Below, piece by piece: positions 53,406 to 62,174 of a stretch of DNA of 64,000 bases. The notes under the pieces are model-generated. The model did no database searches. It was given only the letters and a program-made list of their open reading frames with translations, and was not told the origin of the DNA. Origin of the DNA: Nostoc spongiaeforme FACHB-130 (GTDB taxonomy: Bacteria; Cyanobacteriota; Cyanobacteriia; Cyanobacteriales; Nostocaceae); contig NZ_JACJTB010000017.1 in assembly GCF_014698475.1 (NCBI RefSeq), positions 47,146 through 111,145 on the forward strand, written 5' to 3'. Position 1 is the first letter of the stretch. Each line of letters starts with the position of its first letter. A program made the position numbers and the translations under genes.

Positions 53406-54800
53406 ATGCCAACTACACTTGCTGACGCACAAAATTTAGTTGCTGACCTCATCTCCCGCTACTCATCCCGTGTAGATTATTTGATGATTCGCCTAGAGGA
53501 AGCAGAAGGGACTGATATCTTGTTGCGTGGCGACAAGGTAGAAACCCTCAGTGAAGGTATATCTATTGGTGGACATATTCGCGCTTGTTATAAAGGTGGC
53601 TGGGGTTTGAGCAGTTTTAACCAGCTTTCTACTATTAAAGAACGAATTGAAGAAGCGATCGCAGCTGCTCGCATGGTAGGTGATGAAGAAACTTTACTAG
53701 CACCCATTGAACCAGTGCAAGCAGTCTGTCAATTACCTTTGATGGGTACAGATCCGCGTAAAATTAGCCTATCGCAGAAAAAACAATTGTGCGATCGCTA
53801 CACTCAACTATTAAAAAGTGTTGACCCTCAAATTACTACAACCTCCGTTCGCTATGGTGATAGCGCCCAACGAATCATCATTGCTACCTCAGAAGGTACA
53901 CTAATTGACCAATCTTGGGTAGATATGGAAATGCGCTTCGCCGCCACCGCCAGAAACGGCGAAACCCTCCAAACCGGAAGAGAAACTACAGGTTCTCGCA
54001 AAGCCTACGAAGATTTAATTAATTTAGATGAACAAGTCAAAAGTGCAGCTCAAAGAGCAGTTGCAGCTTTATCTCTCCCACCAGTTAAAGGTAATACCTA
54101 CACCGTAGTTATTGACCCCATCCTCACAGGTTTATTTGTTCATGAAGCCTTTGGTCATCTTTCCGAAGCCGATATGGCTTACGAAAACCCCGACTTACTC
54201 GAAGTTATGACCATCGGGCGGCGGTTTGGGCCAGAAGAACTGCAAATTTTTGATGGTGCAGCCCCAACCGGACACCGTGGTAGTTATTTTTATGATGATG
54301 AAGGTACACCCGCCACAACCACCCAACTTATCCAAGATGGGGTTTTAGTCGGAAGGTTGCACTCACGAGAAACCGCCGGCAAATTAGACGAAGCCCCCAC
54401 TGGTAACGCACGTTGTCTTAATTATCACTTCAGCCCCATTGTCCGAATGACTAATACCTGGATAGAACCAGGAAAAACGCCAGTCGCCGATTTATTTACA
54501 GACATCAAAGAAGGAGTCTACGCCCGTAACTGGCTCGGTGGGATGACTAATGGTGAAATGTTCACTTTTAGCGCCGGGGAAGCATGGATGATTAGAAACG
54601 GTAAAATTGCTGAACCTGTCAGAGATGTCACACTGTCGGGTAATGTTTTCCAAACCCTGGCTGATATTGAAGCAATTGGCGATGACTTCTACTGGGATGA
54701 GTCTGGTGGCTGCGGTAAAGGAGGACAAAACGGTTTACCTGTAGGTTGTGGTGGCCCCAGCCTCCGCATTAGAGATGTAGTTGTAGGCGGAGAAGTTTAG
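53406..54800 (+). CDS. tldD: TldD/PmbA-family metalloprotease
   Basis: A 464-residue protein with the TldD zinc motif HEAFGHLSEAD (HExxxH) near residue 247 and a third ligand Cys expected in the C-terminal GNVFQTLADIEAIG / GCGKGGQNGLPVGCGGP region, which is complete. TldD pairs with TldE/PmbA to form a protease that degrades unfolded peptides and, in E. coli, matures microcin B17 and CcdA. The partner gene is not in this window. That such a protease processes RiPP leaders is notable given the peptide locus 30 kb away, but no link is shown. It is followed by a long palindrome. Confidence 0.92.
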   Translation: MPTTLADAQNLVADLISRYSSRVDYLMIRLEEAEGTDILLRGDKVETLSEGISIGGHIRACYKGGWGLSSFNQLSTIKERIEEAIAAARMVGDEETLLAPIEPVQAVCQLPLMGTDPRKISLSQKKQLCDRYTQLLKSVDPQITTTSVRYGDSAQRIIIATSEGTLIDQSWVDMEMRFAATARNGETLQTGRETTGSRKAYEDLINLDEQVKSAAQRAVAALSLPPVKGNTYTVVIDPILTGLFVHEAFGHLSEADMAYENPDLLEVMTIGRRFGPEELQIFDGAAPTGHRGSYFYDDEGTPATTTQLIQDGVLVGRLHSRETAGKLDEAPTGNARCLNYHFSPIVRMTNTWIEPGKTPVADLFTDIKEGVYARNWLGGMTNGEMFTFSAGEAWMIRNGKIAEPVRDVTLSGNVFQTLADIEAIGDDFYWDESGGCGKGGQNGLPVGCGGPSLRIRDVVVGGEV

Positions 54801-54803
54801 TTA

Positions 54804-54850
54804 AATGCGTAATGCGTAATTTCATAATTACAAATTACGCATTACGCATT
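54804..54850. terminator. 19-bp-stem palindrome between tldD and a convergent gene
   Basis: AATGCGTAATGCGTAATTT (54804-54822) and AAATTACGCATTACGCATT (54832-54850) form a perfect 19-bp stem with a 9-base loop, built from a doubled GCGTAAT heptad. The right arm extends into the last codons and stop of the 106-codon gene, so it can end both transcripts. Confidence 0.8.
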
Positions 54851-55162
54851 ATCTATGACTTTTTTGAGTGAAGCCATCCACATATCTGGCGGATCAGCAT
54901 AGTAATCTATTTCTGCAACTTGACATCGCAATAATTCAGAACCGCAACGTAAAATAATGTAATCACAAGGCTGAATGCCTTGGCCTATGCCTGTCATTCT
55001 TCCTTCTAAACCATAATTGAGCCATTCAAATACATAATCTTCACCTGGAATAAATTTACTGTAATTATGTGTTTTATATTTTGGCTTTAGTTCATTAACT
55101 GACATAACTGATAGTGGCAACCAATTGAAAAAATTAAAACTTAAAGTCATAGCTTTTTTCAT
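54842..55162 (-). CDS. hypothetical protein, 106 aa
   Basis: Not recognised. A compact protein with a hydrophobic/aromatic N-terminus (LSFNFFNWLPLSVMSV) and a beta-rich remainder (EDYVFEWLNYGLEGRMTGIGQGIQPCDYIILRCG, QVAEIDYYADPPDMWMASL). The first Met or the Met near residue 20 could be the start. Codon composition and protein-like sequence support a real gene. Its stop codon (TAA) is made by the right arm of the palindrome at 54804-54850, which adds the final Asn-Ala, so the original C-terminus may have differed. Confidence 0.65.
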   Translation of the reverse strand: MKKAMTLSFNFFNWLPLSVMSVNELKPKYKTHNYSKFIPGEDYVFEWLNYGLEGRMTGIGQGIQPCDYIILRCGSELLRCQVAEIDYYADPPDMWMASLKKVIDNA

Positions 55163-55773
55163 AAAAAACTAATAGGCCGATATATCTTGAGTAATAACAA
55201 ATAGCGAAAAAGCAGTATACTTCGACTGCTATAGATAACTTGTTATGTAGATGAACCAATAGGTTGAATTAGCAACCATTTCATCATTTTATAAGCAGGA
55301 TTCAGAATTGATGCAAATTTTTTGTAGACTTAATTCCGAATTTTAATTGTTTAATTTTTATCTAAAGATAATATCCGTGTTGCTGATGATGCTAACCATA
55401 AAATCTATCCATGATTCAGGTTCTTGTCTTGGACTGCTCAAAGATGGGTTTAGTACATAAATTATAGAAGTATAAAAGGTAGTGTTCACATCAAATTTAC
55501 TAAAATTTCAATTAAGAACGTTTGAGATATAAGTCTTGATTACTTGACTTTCGATTATATATAAATATGTGTATTCAGGATGACAGCCGAGTGTTATTTA
55601 GCTGAATTTTTATCAAAAATCCAAAATTTCAAGTTATTTCATTACTTATGGTAGAAATTCACATTCCAAATCTTCATCAACTAAGAATATAATTAGCCTG
55701 CGTTCGGCTTTGCCGTTGCTGATAGGCTAGACAGGCTTTGTTTTTATAGCCCTAGACTTCCAGTCTGAGGGGT
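55163..55773. other. long AT-rich intergenic region
   Basis: About 610 bases before coaE's 3' end with no supported ORF on either strand. The last 80 bases carry a diverged dispersed repeat (55697-55773). The rest shows no strong hairpin. Confidence 0.5.
55697..55773. repeat. dispersed repeat, inverted partner of 57858-57926
   Basis: It contains TAGCCTGCGTTCGGCTTTGCC, TAGGCTAGACAGGCTTTGT and TTTTTATAGCCCTAGACTTCCAGTCTGAGG. The reverse complement of these words occurs in order in 57858-57926, and the CAGTCTGAGG end links it to the CAGACTGAAGTCTG family. The two copies bracket coaE, cynS and the L,D-transpeptidase gene. Confidence 0.65.
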
Positions 55774-56373
55774 TTATGATAAATTTGGATTTTTTTGGAA
55801 AGCCACATCCACCTGAAGCAGCAACGATTCTGGGGTAGAAGAGTTATCTAAAACAACATCTGCACGGGATATTTTTGCGGCTAAAGGTAGTTGGCTTTGC
55901 ATTCTTGCTTGTGCTTGTGCTGGATGAAGATGATTGCGCTGGATTAATCTTTGCAACTGTTGTGTTTCCGAACAACTTACTACCCAAATTTCTGTAACTA
56001 AATGTGTCATTTTTGCTTCAAACAGCAGTGGAATCACAAACACCAAAGTTTCTGCGGTAGATGTTGCAATTGCTTGCAGAAAACAGTGACTCACATAAGG
56101 GTGAATCAAATCTTCTATCCATTGGCGTTCTTGTTGATTTTGAAAAATAATTTCGCCTAATTTTTGACGGTTGAGATTACCATCAGGAAGTAATATTTGT
56201 TCACCATAACGTTGAGCGATCGCCTTTAAAATAGGTGAACCAATAGATACTGCATCCCTAGCATAAATATCAGCATCAAAAATCGGCAGGTTATAAGCAC
56301 TGGCTAAATAATTAGCAACAGTGCTTTTACCTGTAGCAATTCCTCCAGTTAAACCGATGATGCGTTTGGTCAT
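55774..56373 (-). CDS. coaE: dephospho-CoA kinase
   Basis: A 199-residue P-loop kinase starting IIGLTGGIATGKSTVANYLA, with FDADIYARDAV, the DLIHPYV segment, FVIPLLFEAKMTHLVTEIWVV and QLQRLIQRNHL, ending ADVVLDNSSTPESL. CoaE phosphorylates the 3'-hydroxyl of dephospho-CoA, the last step of coenzyme A synthesis. Length is usual. A repeat lies at its 3' end and CTCAGCACT repeats and a MITE separate it from cynS upstream. Confidence 0.96.
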   Translation of the reverse strand: MTKRIIGLTGGIATGKSTVANYLASAYNLPIFDADIYARDAVSIGSPILKAIAQRYGEQILLPDGNLNRQKLGEIIFQNQQERQWIEDLIHPYVSHCFLQAIATSTAETLVFVIPLLFEAKMTHLVTEIWVVSCSETQQLQRLIQRNHLHPAQAQARMQSQLPLAAKISRADVVLDNSSTPESLLLQVDVAFQKNPNLS

Positions 56374-56489
56374 TAGTCAATGGTCATTGGTCATTAATGA
56401 TTTTCTCCCTATTCTCTGGGTTGGGGGATAAGGGAGATAAGGGAGACAAGGAAGATAAGGGAGAATTTAGCACTCAATACTCAGCACTC

Positions 56490-56592
56490 ATACCAATTCA
56501 CTAAAATTCTGATACAGATCCAAACCCAGAAACCCTTGTCAAGTCAGAATTTATCAATTGCGAATTGCGAATTGCGAATTGTGAATTGGTAT
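56490..56592. mobile_element. 103-bp MITE, ATACCAATTCAC ends, copy 2
   Basis: Same length, ends and interior as the copy at 39870-39972 (about five differences). Its last base, T at 56592, is the third base of the cynS stop codon (TGA on the minus strand), so the element has inserted exactly at the end of that gene. Confidence 0.88.
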
Positions 56593-57032
56593 CACCACTT
56601 CTTGTAAGGTAAGAATTTACCATTCATTGTGACTTTAACGCGATCGCCTTTGGGGTCTTCGACTTTTTCGATGTCTAGAGTAAAATCAATTGCACTCATA
56701 ATCCCATCACCAAATTTTTCTTGAATAACTTCTTTGATTGGGAAACCGTAAACTTGCATAATTTCGTAGAACCGATAAATTAAGGGATCGGTTGGGACAA
56801 CAAGGCCTAAACCTTTGGTGGGATAGCTAATTAGTTCTGCAATATCTTCAGAATCAAGCCCTAACACATCAGCCAGTTTTTGTGCTTCTTCTAGAGAAGC
56901 TGTTGCTTGACGATAAAACAACGCCGCAATCCAGACTTCATCACGTCCTAAAACTTGTTCTAAATCTGTAAAGGTTAGTCCTTTGAGTTGTTTTGCAGCA
57001 AGCAGCTTTTGAGTTAATGCGGGAATTGACAT
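56592..57032 (-). CDS. cynS: cyanate hydratase (cyanase)
   Basis: A 146-residue protein. The N-terminal half is the helical HTH-like domain ([32 protein letters not shown]), and the C-terminal half has the active-site residues Arg and Glu in [11 protein letters not shown] and Ser in [11 protein letters not shown], ending [11 protein letters not shown] as cyanases do. It converts cyanate and bicarbonate to ammonia and CO2 as a decamer. In cyanobacteria cynS is often NtcA-controlled and linked to cynABD transport genes, which are absent here. A MITE abuts its stop codon, and the ATG lies 75 bases from the next gene. Confidence 0.95.
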   Translation of the reverse strand: MSIPALTQKLLAAKQLKGLTFTDLEQVLGRDEVWIAALFYRQATASLEEAQKLADVLGLDSEDIAELISYPTKGLGLVVPTDPLIYRFYEIMQVYGFPIKEVIQEKFGDGIMSAIDFTLDIEKVEDPKGDRVKVTMNGKFLPYKKW

Positions 57033-57106
57033 AGTACACTCTGATACTAATTTTAGATTTTGAACCAGGGATAGTATACTTTGCCCAGACAGTCTGTATG
57101 TTGAGT

Positions 57107-57805
57107 TTAAGGTAAAATTTCAACTACTGTACCTTTGTCTATCCATTGATACAGTTCATCGACATCTTGATTTTTTAAGGAAGGACAACCTAAAGTCCAA
57201 TTGTAGCGATCGCTAATCATTTTATCAGTACCGACTGGGACACCATGTATACCAACTTGCCCACCAATCGGAATGTACCAAGCTAACTTACCATCAACCT
57301 TTGCTTGCAAATGCTTGCGCCAAGATTGACTATTGGGATAATCTAACCAGATAAATTTTGACCATTGTGGATGAGGATACAAATCTCTAACTTTTAAAAT
57401 TCCTTCTGGTGTTCTTCTGTCGCCTTCACCATATTTATCACCCACAGAGTTACTCCCAAAAACCACTGGGTAAGATTTGACTGGTTTGAGGTCATAATAC
57501 AATGTCAGCCTGTGCTGAGATTTTTCAATTAGGATAGATATTTTATTTTTGTTGTAATTTTTGTTAATTAACTGTTCAAGTGACTTGTCGTAATTTAATA
57601 ATTGATTTCTTGGTAAATTGGGATGAAAATTCTGCTCAGACTGGCAATTTTTCAGACACAAAATTTGCGGAATTTCTTGGATGGGAGCAACAAAGCCCAA
57701 GCGAACTAGAAGCAAATAAAATAAAGAGCCACTGATTAGTAATAAGATGATAATTATGATCTGCTGACGATGCAGAGAAATTATTTTCAGAGGCTCTTGC
57801 TTCAT
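57107..57805 (-). CDS. L,D-transpeptidase (YkuD domain), membrane-anchored
   Basis: A 232-residue protein with an N-terminal membrane anchor ([19 protein letters not shown], residues 17-35), a linker, then a YkuD domain: [41 protein letters not shown], and the catalytic centre GIHGVPVG with [16 protein letters not shown], where His and Cys are present but the usual SHGC reads TLGC. These enzymes make 3-3 cross-links in peptidoglycan or attach proteins to it, on the outer face of the cytoplasmic membrane. Transcribed with cynS in the same direction, 75 bases apart. Confidence 0.9.
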   Translation of the reverse strand: MKQEPLKIISLHRQQIIIIILLLISGSLFYLLLVRLGFVAPIQEIPQILCLKNCQSEQNFHPNLPRNQLLNYDKSLEQLINKNYNKNKISILIEKSQHRLTLYYDLKPVKSYPVVFGSNSVGDKYGEGDRRTPEGILKVRDLYPHPQWSKFIWLDYPNSQSWRKHLQAKVDGKLAWYIPIGGQVGIHGVPVGTDKMISDRYNWTLGCPSLKNQDVDELYQWIDKGTVVEILP

Positions 57806-57857
57806 AACTTTAAGTTATACCAATTCCATAAGAGGCAGCACATAAACCCAAAAAACT

Positions 57858-57926
57858 TGAAGTCTGGGTCTAGACAAACAAAGCCTGCCTAGCCTATCGG
57901 CAAAGGCAACGCCGAATGCAGGCTAA
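57858..57926. repeat. dispersed repeat, inverted partner of 55697-55773
   Basis: It contains GAAGTCTGGGTCTAGACAAACAAAGCCTG followed by CCTAGCCTATCGGCAAAGGCAACGCCGAATGCAGGCTAA, with an AGCCTGC/GCAGGCT terminal pair enclosing a GGC-GCC hairpin. No coding capacity. Confidence 0.65.
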
Positions 57927-57962
57927 TTATATGCTTCTTCATATCGATTTGGTACAAATAAT

Positions 57963-58727
57963 TTAAATACCTGCGCCATCAAGAAATTGTTGTATGGCTT
58001 TATCTCTGAGACTACACAAAGGCGCTTCTGGTTTTGGTTCAGGCTCGTTAACAGCAACACAACCAACTAATACAGGAGTTTTAGCAGCAGTCTGTAGTTG
58101 CTGTAGAGTTTGAATTTGTCGTTCTAAAGTTTCAATGCGATCGACTAAAGCGCGAATTACTTCCGCTTCCGAGTCGGGTAAGTTGTTGTGTTCCAAGGGT
58201 GCAACGCGGACTCCAGAACGGTAGACAATCCGGCCGGGAATACCGACGACTGTACAATCAGAAGGCACATCTCTCAGGACAACTGACCCAGCACCAATGC
58301 GGACGTTATTACCAATGTGAATATTGCCTAATACCTTTGCGCCAGCACCAACTACAACATTTTCACCGACTGTAGGATGGCGTTTACCACTTTGTTTACC
58401 AGTTCCGCCCAAAGTGACACCTTGATAAATCAGAGCATAATCACCTATAATTGCCGTCTCACCAATCACCACACCCATACCGTGGTCAATAAATACCCCT
58501 TGCCCAATAGTTGCACCTGGGTGAATTTCAATACCAGTCAAAAATCGAGAGAAGTGAGAAATGAAGCGAGGAATAAAGGGAAGACCAAGGTGATGTAGCC
58601 AGTGAGCCAGTCGGTGAAAAATTAGGGCTTGCAAGCCAGGGTAACAAACCAAAACCTCTAACCAGTTACGGGCGGCTGGGTCACGTTCAAAAATGATGCG
58701 GAAATCGGCACGTAGAGTAGATAACAC
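57963..58727 (-). CDS. cysE: serine O-acetyltransferase
   Basis: A 254-residue protein when started at GTG 58727 ([20 protein letters not shown]). The frame extends 52 codons further to 58883, but that part translates repeat-like DNA. The N-terminal helical domain has [23 protein letters not shown], followed by a left-handed beta-helix of hexapeptides with the catalytic [15 protein letters not shown] and [23 protein letters not shown]. It makes O-acetylserine for cysteine synthesis. A C-terminal coiled tail (about 70 residues) extends beyond the usual end at VVGIPGRIV, as in other cyanobacterial CysE. Confidence 0.92.
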   Translation of the reverse strand: MLSTLRADFRIIFERDPAARNWLEVLVCYPGLQALIFHRLAHWLHHLGLPFIPRFISHFSRFLTGIEIHPGATIGQGVFIDHGMGVVIGETAIIGDYALIYQGVTLGGTGKQSGKRHPTVGENVVVGAGAKVLGNIHIGNNVRIGAGSVVLRDVPSDCTVVGIPGRIVYRSGVRVAPLEHNNLPDSEAEVIRALVDRIETLERQIQTLQQLQTAAKTPVLVGCVAVNEPEPKPEAPLCSLRDKAIQQFLDGAGI

Positions 58728-58879
58728 GCAATAGTACCCTCGAAAAGCAAACGAGCTACCATACCATATTATCTTTTTCAGTGCTTGGTTGATAAAGTGC
58801 TGAGTGCTGAGTGCTGAGAGGGTAGACACGCTAGAAAGATTACTCCCTTGTCTCCCTTGTCCACCTTGTCCCCTCCCAC

Positions 58880-59758
58880 TCACTCAGCCCCAGAATCTCC
58901 CCATTCTTTAATTGCGGAAAAGATGGATGAATAATCATCATTAGCAAATGACATTTTCATGGCTGTAGCTAAAATGTGTCGCACAGACTCAATGCTGCTG
59001 AGGTCTAAACCCAAAGCTTTGGCTTCGGAGATAAATAAGTCTGTATCTTTGAGCAAATGTTTTGTCGGAAAATTGGGGTTAGCATAGTCTTCTTCTAACA
59101 TTCTTTGCAGCTTTTTATCAAAAGTCGGTGCATACAAAGAACTTTGGCGTAAAACCTGCATAAAAGATTCAATATTGACACCTTGACGCTGTAAAAAAGC
59201 CAGACTCAGGGCAAAGCTAGTTGTTAAAGAAGCAATTAATTGATTGAGAGATAATTTTAAGGCGGCGGCTGTCCCTACAGGGCCAATTAGTAAAGGTTCT
59301 GGGCCAAAGTTTTGGAGTAATTGTAAATGTCTTTGGTATTGATCTGGAGTTGCGCCTACCATGACAATTAATTGCCCGCTTTTGGCTTCGGGAATGCTGC
59401 CTAATACTGGTGCTTCTATATATTCACCACCACCACCAATTATGGTATCTCGAATTTCTTGGCTTTCGGTGGGTGTAATTGTCCCCATTTGAATAATTGT
59501 GCGTCCTTCTAGGGTGCGCCAAGCTGTATCTGAAAGTAAGACTTGATAAATGGCTGCGGCGTTAGTCAGCATCAAAATAATGCAATCAGCCGCACGAATG
59601 GCCTGACGGGGTTGTGTGGCGATTTCTGCGCCGGCTGCTTGTAATGGGGCTAATTTTTCTGGGGTGCGATTGTAGGCAACTACTTGTATATTGGCTGCTA
59701 ACAACCTTTGAGCCATTGGTTGTCCCATCAGTCCAGTTCCCAGAAATGCCACCTTCAT
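58880..59758 (-). CDS. NAD(P)-dependent beta-hydroxyacid dehydrogenase family protein
   Basis: A 292-residue enzyme with the N-terminal dinucleotide motif [18 protein letters not shown] and [12 protein letters not shown] (Arg favouring NADPH), the substrate motif [16 protein letters not shown], the catalytic Lys in [11 protein letters not shown], and the C-terminal [17 protein letters not shown]. This matches the glyoxylate/succinate-semialdehyde reductase and 3-hydroxyisobutyrate dehydrogenase group. A glyoxylate reductase role would fit photorespiration, but the substrate is not proven. It is upstream of cysE on the same strand. Confidence 0.9.
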   Translation of the reverse strand: MKVAFLGTGLMGQPMAQRLLAANIQVVAYNRTPEKLAPLQAAGAEIATQPRQAIRAADCIILMLTNAAAIYQVLLSDTAWRTLEGRTIIQMGTITPTESQEIRDTIIGGGGEYIEAPVLGSIPEAKSGQLIVMVGATPDQYQRHLQLLQNFGPEPLLIGPVGTAAALKLSLNQLIASLTTSFALSLAFLQRQGVNIESFMQVLRQSSLYAPTFDKKLQRMLEEDYANPNFPTKHLLKDTDLFISEAKALGLDLSSIESVRHILATAMKMSFANDDYSSIFSAIKEWGDSGAE

Positions 59759-60019
59759 TGTTCACGTTCCTTTGATAAAGCTGAGGCGATGTCTATGACA
59801 GAAATCGCGTTTTCATCTTTTGATTGTAATTGGCTGGCGATTTGTAATTTGAGACTTAAGATGCCATCCTAAATCTCAAATTCACCCAATACTGCTGAGT
59901 AAATAGGGAGTGGGGAGTAGGGAGTGGGGAGTAGAGAATGATAACTCAGCCACTCAGCGAGAAGTTGCGTGCGCGGGTTCCCCGCGTTGAGCAAACTTCG
60001 GTGACTCAGCACTTTAAAT

Positions 60020-60115
60020 TCAACCGCCAGCAGCAAAAGTCGCCATAATGACAACAGATAGTAAGATACCGGGTGTAAGTAACATTACTAGCATCAACAA
60101 GTCATGAGTATTCAT
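60020..60115 (-). CDS. 31-residue single-pass membrane peptide, unrecognised
   Basis: The minus strand encodes MNTHDLLMLVMLLTPGILL and then SVVIMATFAAGG before a TGA. A short polar N-terminus is followed by one 24-residue hydrophobic helix with a central Pro-Gly, as in the small single-helix subunits of photosynthetic and respiratory complexes. It does not match PetG/L/M/N, PsbX/T/Y, PsaI/M or NdhP/Q as I remember them. No strong ribosome binding site is seen. It lies alone between the oxidoreductase and methyltransferase genes on the same strand, with repeats at its 3' side. Confidence 0.5.
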   Translation of the reverse strand: MNTHDLLMLVMLLTPGILLSVVIMATFAAGG

Positions 60116-60227
60116 AGGTTTTTGTTGCTTTTTTAAATACAGGATTTCGCAGTAATCAATAGTAATGCTAGTCCATATAACAGTGATGCTGCCGACTTAC
60201 AGAGAGTTTTAATTTTTTCCCTTACTT

Positions 60228-61430
60228 TTACTTTGGCACAATTAATCCTTTCAGGGGTTGAGAAATTTCTAGATTTTGAAGTCCTTTACTTTGGACGAGG
60301 ACTCCAAAGCCACCTACGCCTGTGGGATCAATAAGTTTGTGGAGTGACTCGCGCCGTTGCAACAACTGAGCGATCGCTATATCTTGATGAGAAAGTGAGG
60401 CTATTCTGTCTCCCAAACCCAACGCCATCAAAAATAAACCTTGTTGGGTAAAGCCAATTTTAGTTAAACCACATTGCTCTCCCCACAATTCTAAGGCGGT
60501 AAAGTCAACATGGGCGGTGATGTCTTGTCGCCCAAGATTAATATAGGGGTTGTTATGGTAGCGATGCTGGTAGTAGCACTGGAGGGTTCCTTGCGATCGC
60601 CTGGGGTTATAGTAGCGATGGGCAGGATAGCCATAATCAACTGTTACCACATAACCGCGTTGCAAGCGGTCTGCTACTATACTCAACCAGTCTAAAGCCG
60701 CTAAATTAATTTCACTGCGGTAGCCATCGGGGTAGATTTTTGCAGTTATATCTATACCTATCAAATCAAAATATTTTGTCAGCTGCGGTGTAGAAATTTC
60801 CCCGATAACTTCTTGAAACTCCCCTTCTAACAGCAGATAATTGTCATCTTGCTCTACATTAGACGATAAGGTGACATAAATTTCTCGCAATTCCCCAGCT
60901 TGTAAAATAACTTGATGCACTGAAAAAGCATCAACTAGTTCGTTAGAAAAAAAGCAGCCAGTGATGGAATTGCTAGGTATATCTGCTAAATTGCACCACC
61001 GCACAGGGTAATTTTGTAAACGTTGCTGTTGTTCCTGCTGCAATTCGGGAGATTTTTCGACAATCACATAATCTAACGCTGGTAAAAAATCAGGATAATG
61101 CAGTTGATAATAGTTGAGGATATGTAACGCCAACAGTCCTTGACCTGCTCCCATTTCTACCAAAGAATAAGGTCTGGGTTGTCCTAAAATTTCCCACATT
61201 TGCACAAATTGTTCTGCTAGTAACTCGCCAAAATCAGCGCCAAGACTAACAGATGTGAAAAAATCACCACCTTTAAACCCAATGTTGACTGCTTTGCTGG
61301 CATAGTAGCCATATTCAGGGTGATATAACACCATATCCATGTATTCCGCAAAGGTAATTCGCTTTTGCGGATTATTAGCAATGCGATCGCTAATGGCCGC
61401 ACACAACGCTGGGTTAGAATTCATAAACAA
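60228..61430 (-). CDS. MidA/NDUFAF7-family class I SAM-dependent methyltransferase
   Basis: A 400-residue protein with RITFAEYMDMVLYHPEYGYYASK at the start, the SAM-binding LVEMGAGQGLLALHIL, YVIVEKSPELQQEQQQRL, GCFFSNELVDAFSVHQVI, VVTVDYGYPAHRYYNPRRSQGTLQCYYQH and ITAHVDFTALE. This is the DUF185 family. The mitochondrial member NDUFAF7 dimethylates an Arg of complex I. A role on cyanobacterial NDH-1 is possible by analogy only. The start is ATG 61430 or the ATG one codon on (61424). Confidence 0.9.
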   Translation of the reverse strand: MFMNSNPALCAAISDRIANNPQKRITFAEYMDMVLYHPEYGYYASKAVNIGFKGGDFFTSVSLGADFGELLAEQFVQMWEILGQPRPYSLVEMGAGQGLLALHILNYYQLHYPDFLPALDYVIVEKSPELQQEQQQRLQNYPVRWCNLADIPSNSITGCFFSNELVDAFSVHQVILQAGELREIYVTLSSNVEQDDNYLLLEGEFQEVIGEISTPQLTKYFDLIGIDITAKIYPDGYRSEINLAALDWLSIVADRLQRGYVVTVDYGYPAHRYYNPRRSQGTLQCYYQHRYHNNPYINLGRQDITAHVDFTALELWGEQCGLTKIGFTQQGLFLMALGLGDRIASLSHQDIAIAQLLQRRESLHKLIDPTGVGGFGVLVQSKGLQNLEISQPLKGLIVPK

Positions 61431-61632
61431 GTTAGATCAGTGGGCTTTAGATCCCCGACTTCATTAACCCGAATTTCTCACGTATGAGTAGGGAGTGTGG
61501 GGAGAGAGGGGAGTGTGGGGGGAAAGATTTCTTCACCATCCTCCCACACCTCCCACCCCCCTGGATTTCTCTCTTGTGAGAAATCCAGGATTAATAAGTC
61601 TGGTATCTTCTTATTTACAGTAGATATTTTCC

Positions 61633-61926
61633 TTATGGCTTTTCCTTAATTGTTACTAATCCATGTATTCCCAGTGCTGTAATCACACCTCCCAGCAACC
61701 CCCATGTACCATCGGCGAATACGTTGATGCGATGAATAAAAGTGCGATGGTAAGCGTATTCTAGTTGTCTGTCATTGACTTTGTTTTCTTCTACTAGTTT
61801 CTGCACATAATTCTCAGCTTTACCCAGTGCAGCGTAGTCTAAGTTAAACCAATAAAGTGATGTTCCTACTACCGCCAAGCCTGGAAAAACCAAGGTAATT
61901 AACAAAATTGCTATGCGTGATTTCAT
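61633..61926 (-). CDS. small membrane protein, function unknown, 97 aa
   Basis: Two membrane helices (IAILLITLVFPGLAVVGTSLYW and GTWGLLGGVITALGIHGLVTI) enclose a charged loop of about 45 residues with ALGKAENYVQKLVEENKVNDRQLEYAYHRTFIHRINVF. I do not recognise it. The loop would be helical and exposed on one side of the membrane. It stands alone between the methyltransferase gene and a CTAGTAC repeat. Confidence 0.7.
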   Translation of the reverse strand: MKSRIAILLITLVFPGLAVVGTSLYWFNLDYAALGKAENYVQKLVEENKVNDRQLEYAYHRTFIHRINVFADGTWGLLGGVITALGIHGLVTIKEKP

Positions 61927-61994
61927 AAAACTTTCGGAACACTAACTATGATCACCACCTTTAACTTTAGTGCGATCGCTACTGTGGGACAAAA

Positions 61995-62094
61995 CTAGTA
62001 CAACAAGGCAAAAGTAGGAAAAAGAAAGAATAACGATACCACAAGCCTTTTAGCAATTCCAGATAGTCTGTTTATTTGCGCCGACCTGTACTAG
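61995..62094. mobile_element. MITE-like repeat, CTAGTAC family, copy D (100 bp)
   Basis: Ends are CTAGTACAA (61995-62003) and CTGTACTAG (62086-62094). In reverse complement it runs AAATAAACAGACTATCTGGAATT, GCTAAAAGGCTTGTGGTAT, TTCTTTCTTTTTCC, as in copies B and C. AAA flanks both sides, which may be a target duplication. It lies upstream of the M23 peptidase gene. Confidence 0.75.
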
Positions 62095-62174
62095 AAATCT
62101 GACTTTGAGCAAAACACCAGAATTTTGGGAATACTCATAGTGTTTCGCAGCATTGGCTTGGTTAGGCTCACGCT

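Noticed and set aside
58728..58883. 52-codon upstream extension of cysE
   Set aside because: Residues such as [13 protein letters not shown] are translations of GGACAAGG repeats and CTCAGCACT words. Known CysE proteins begin near the GTG at 58727.
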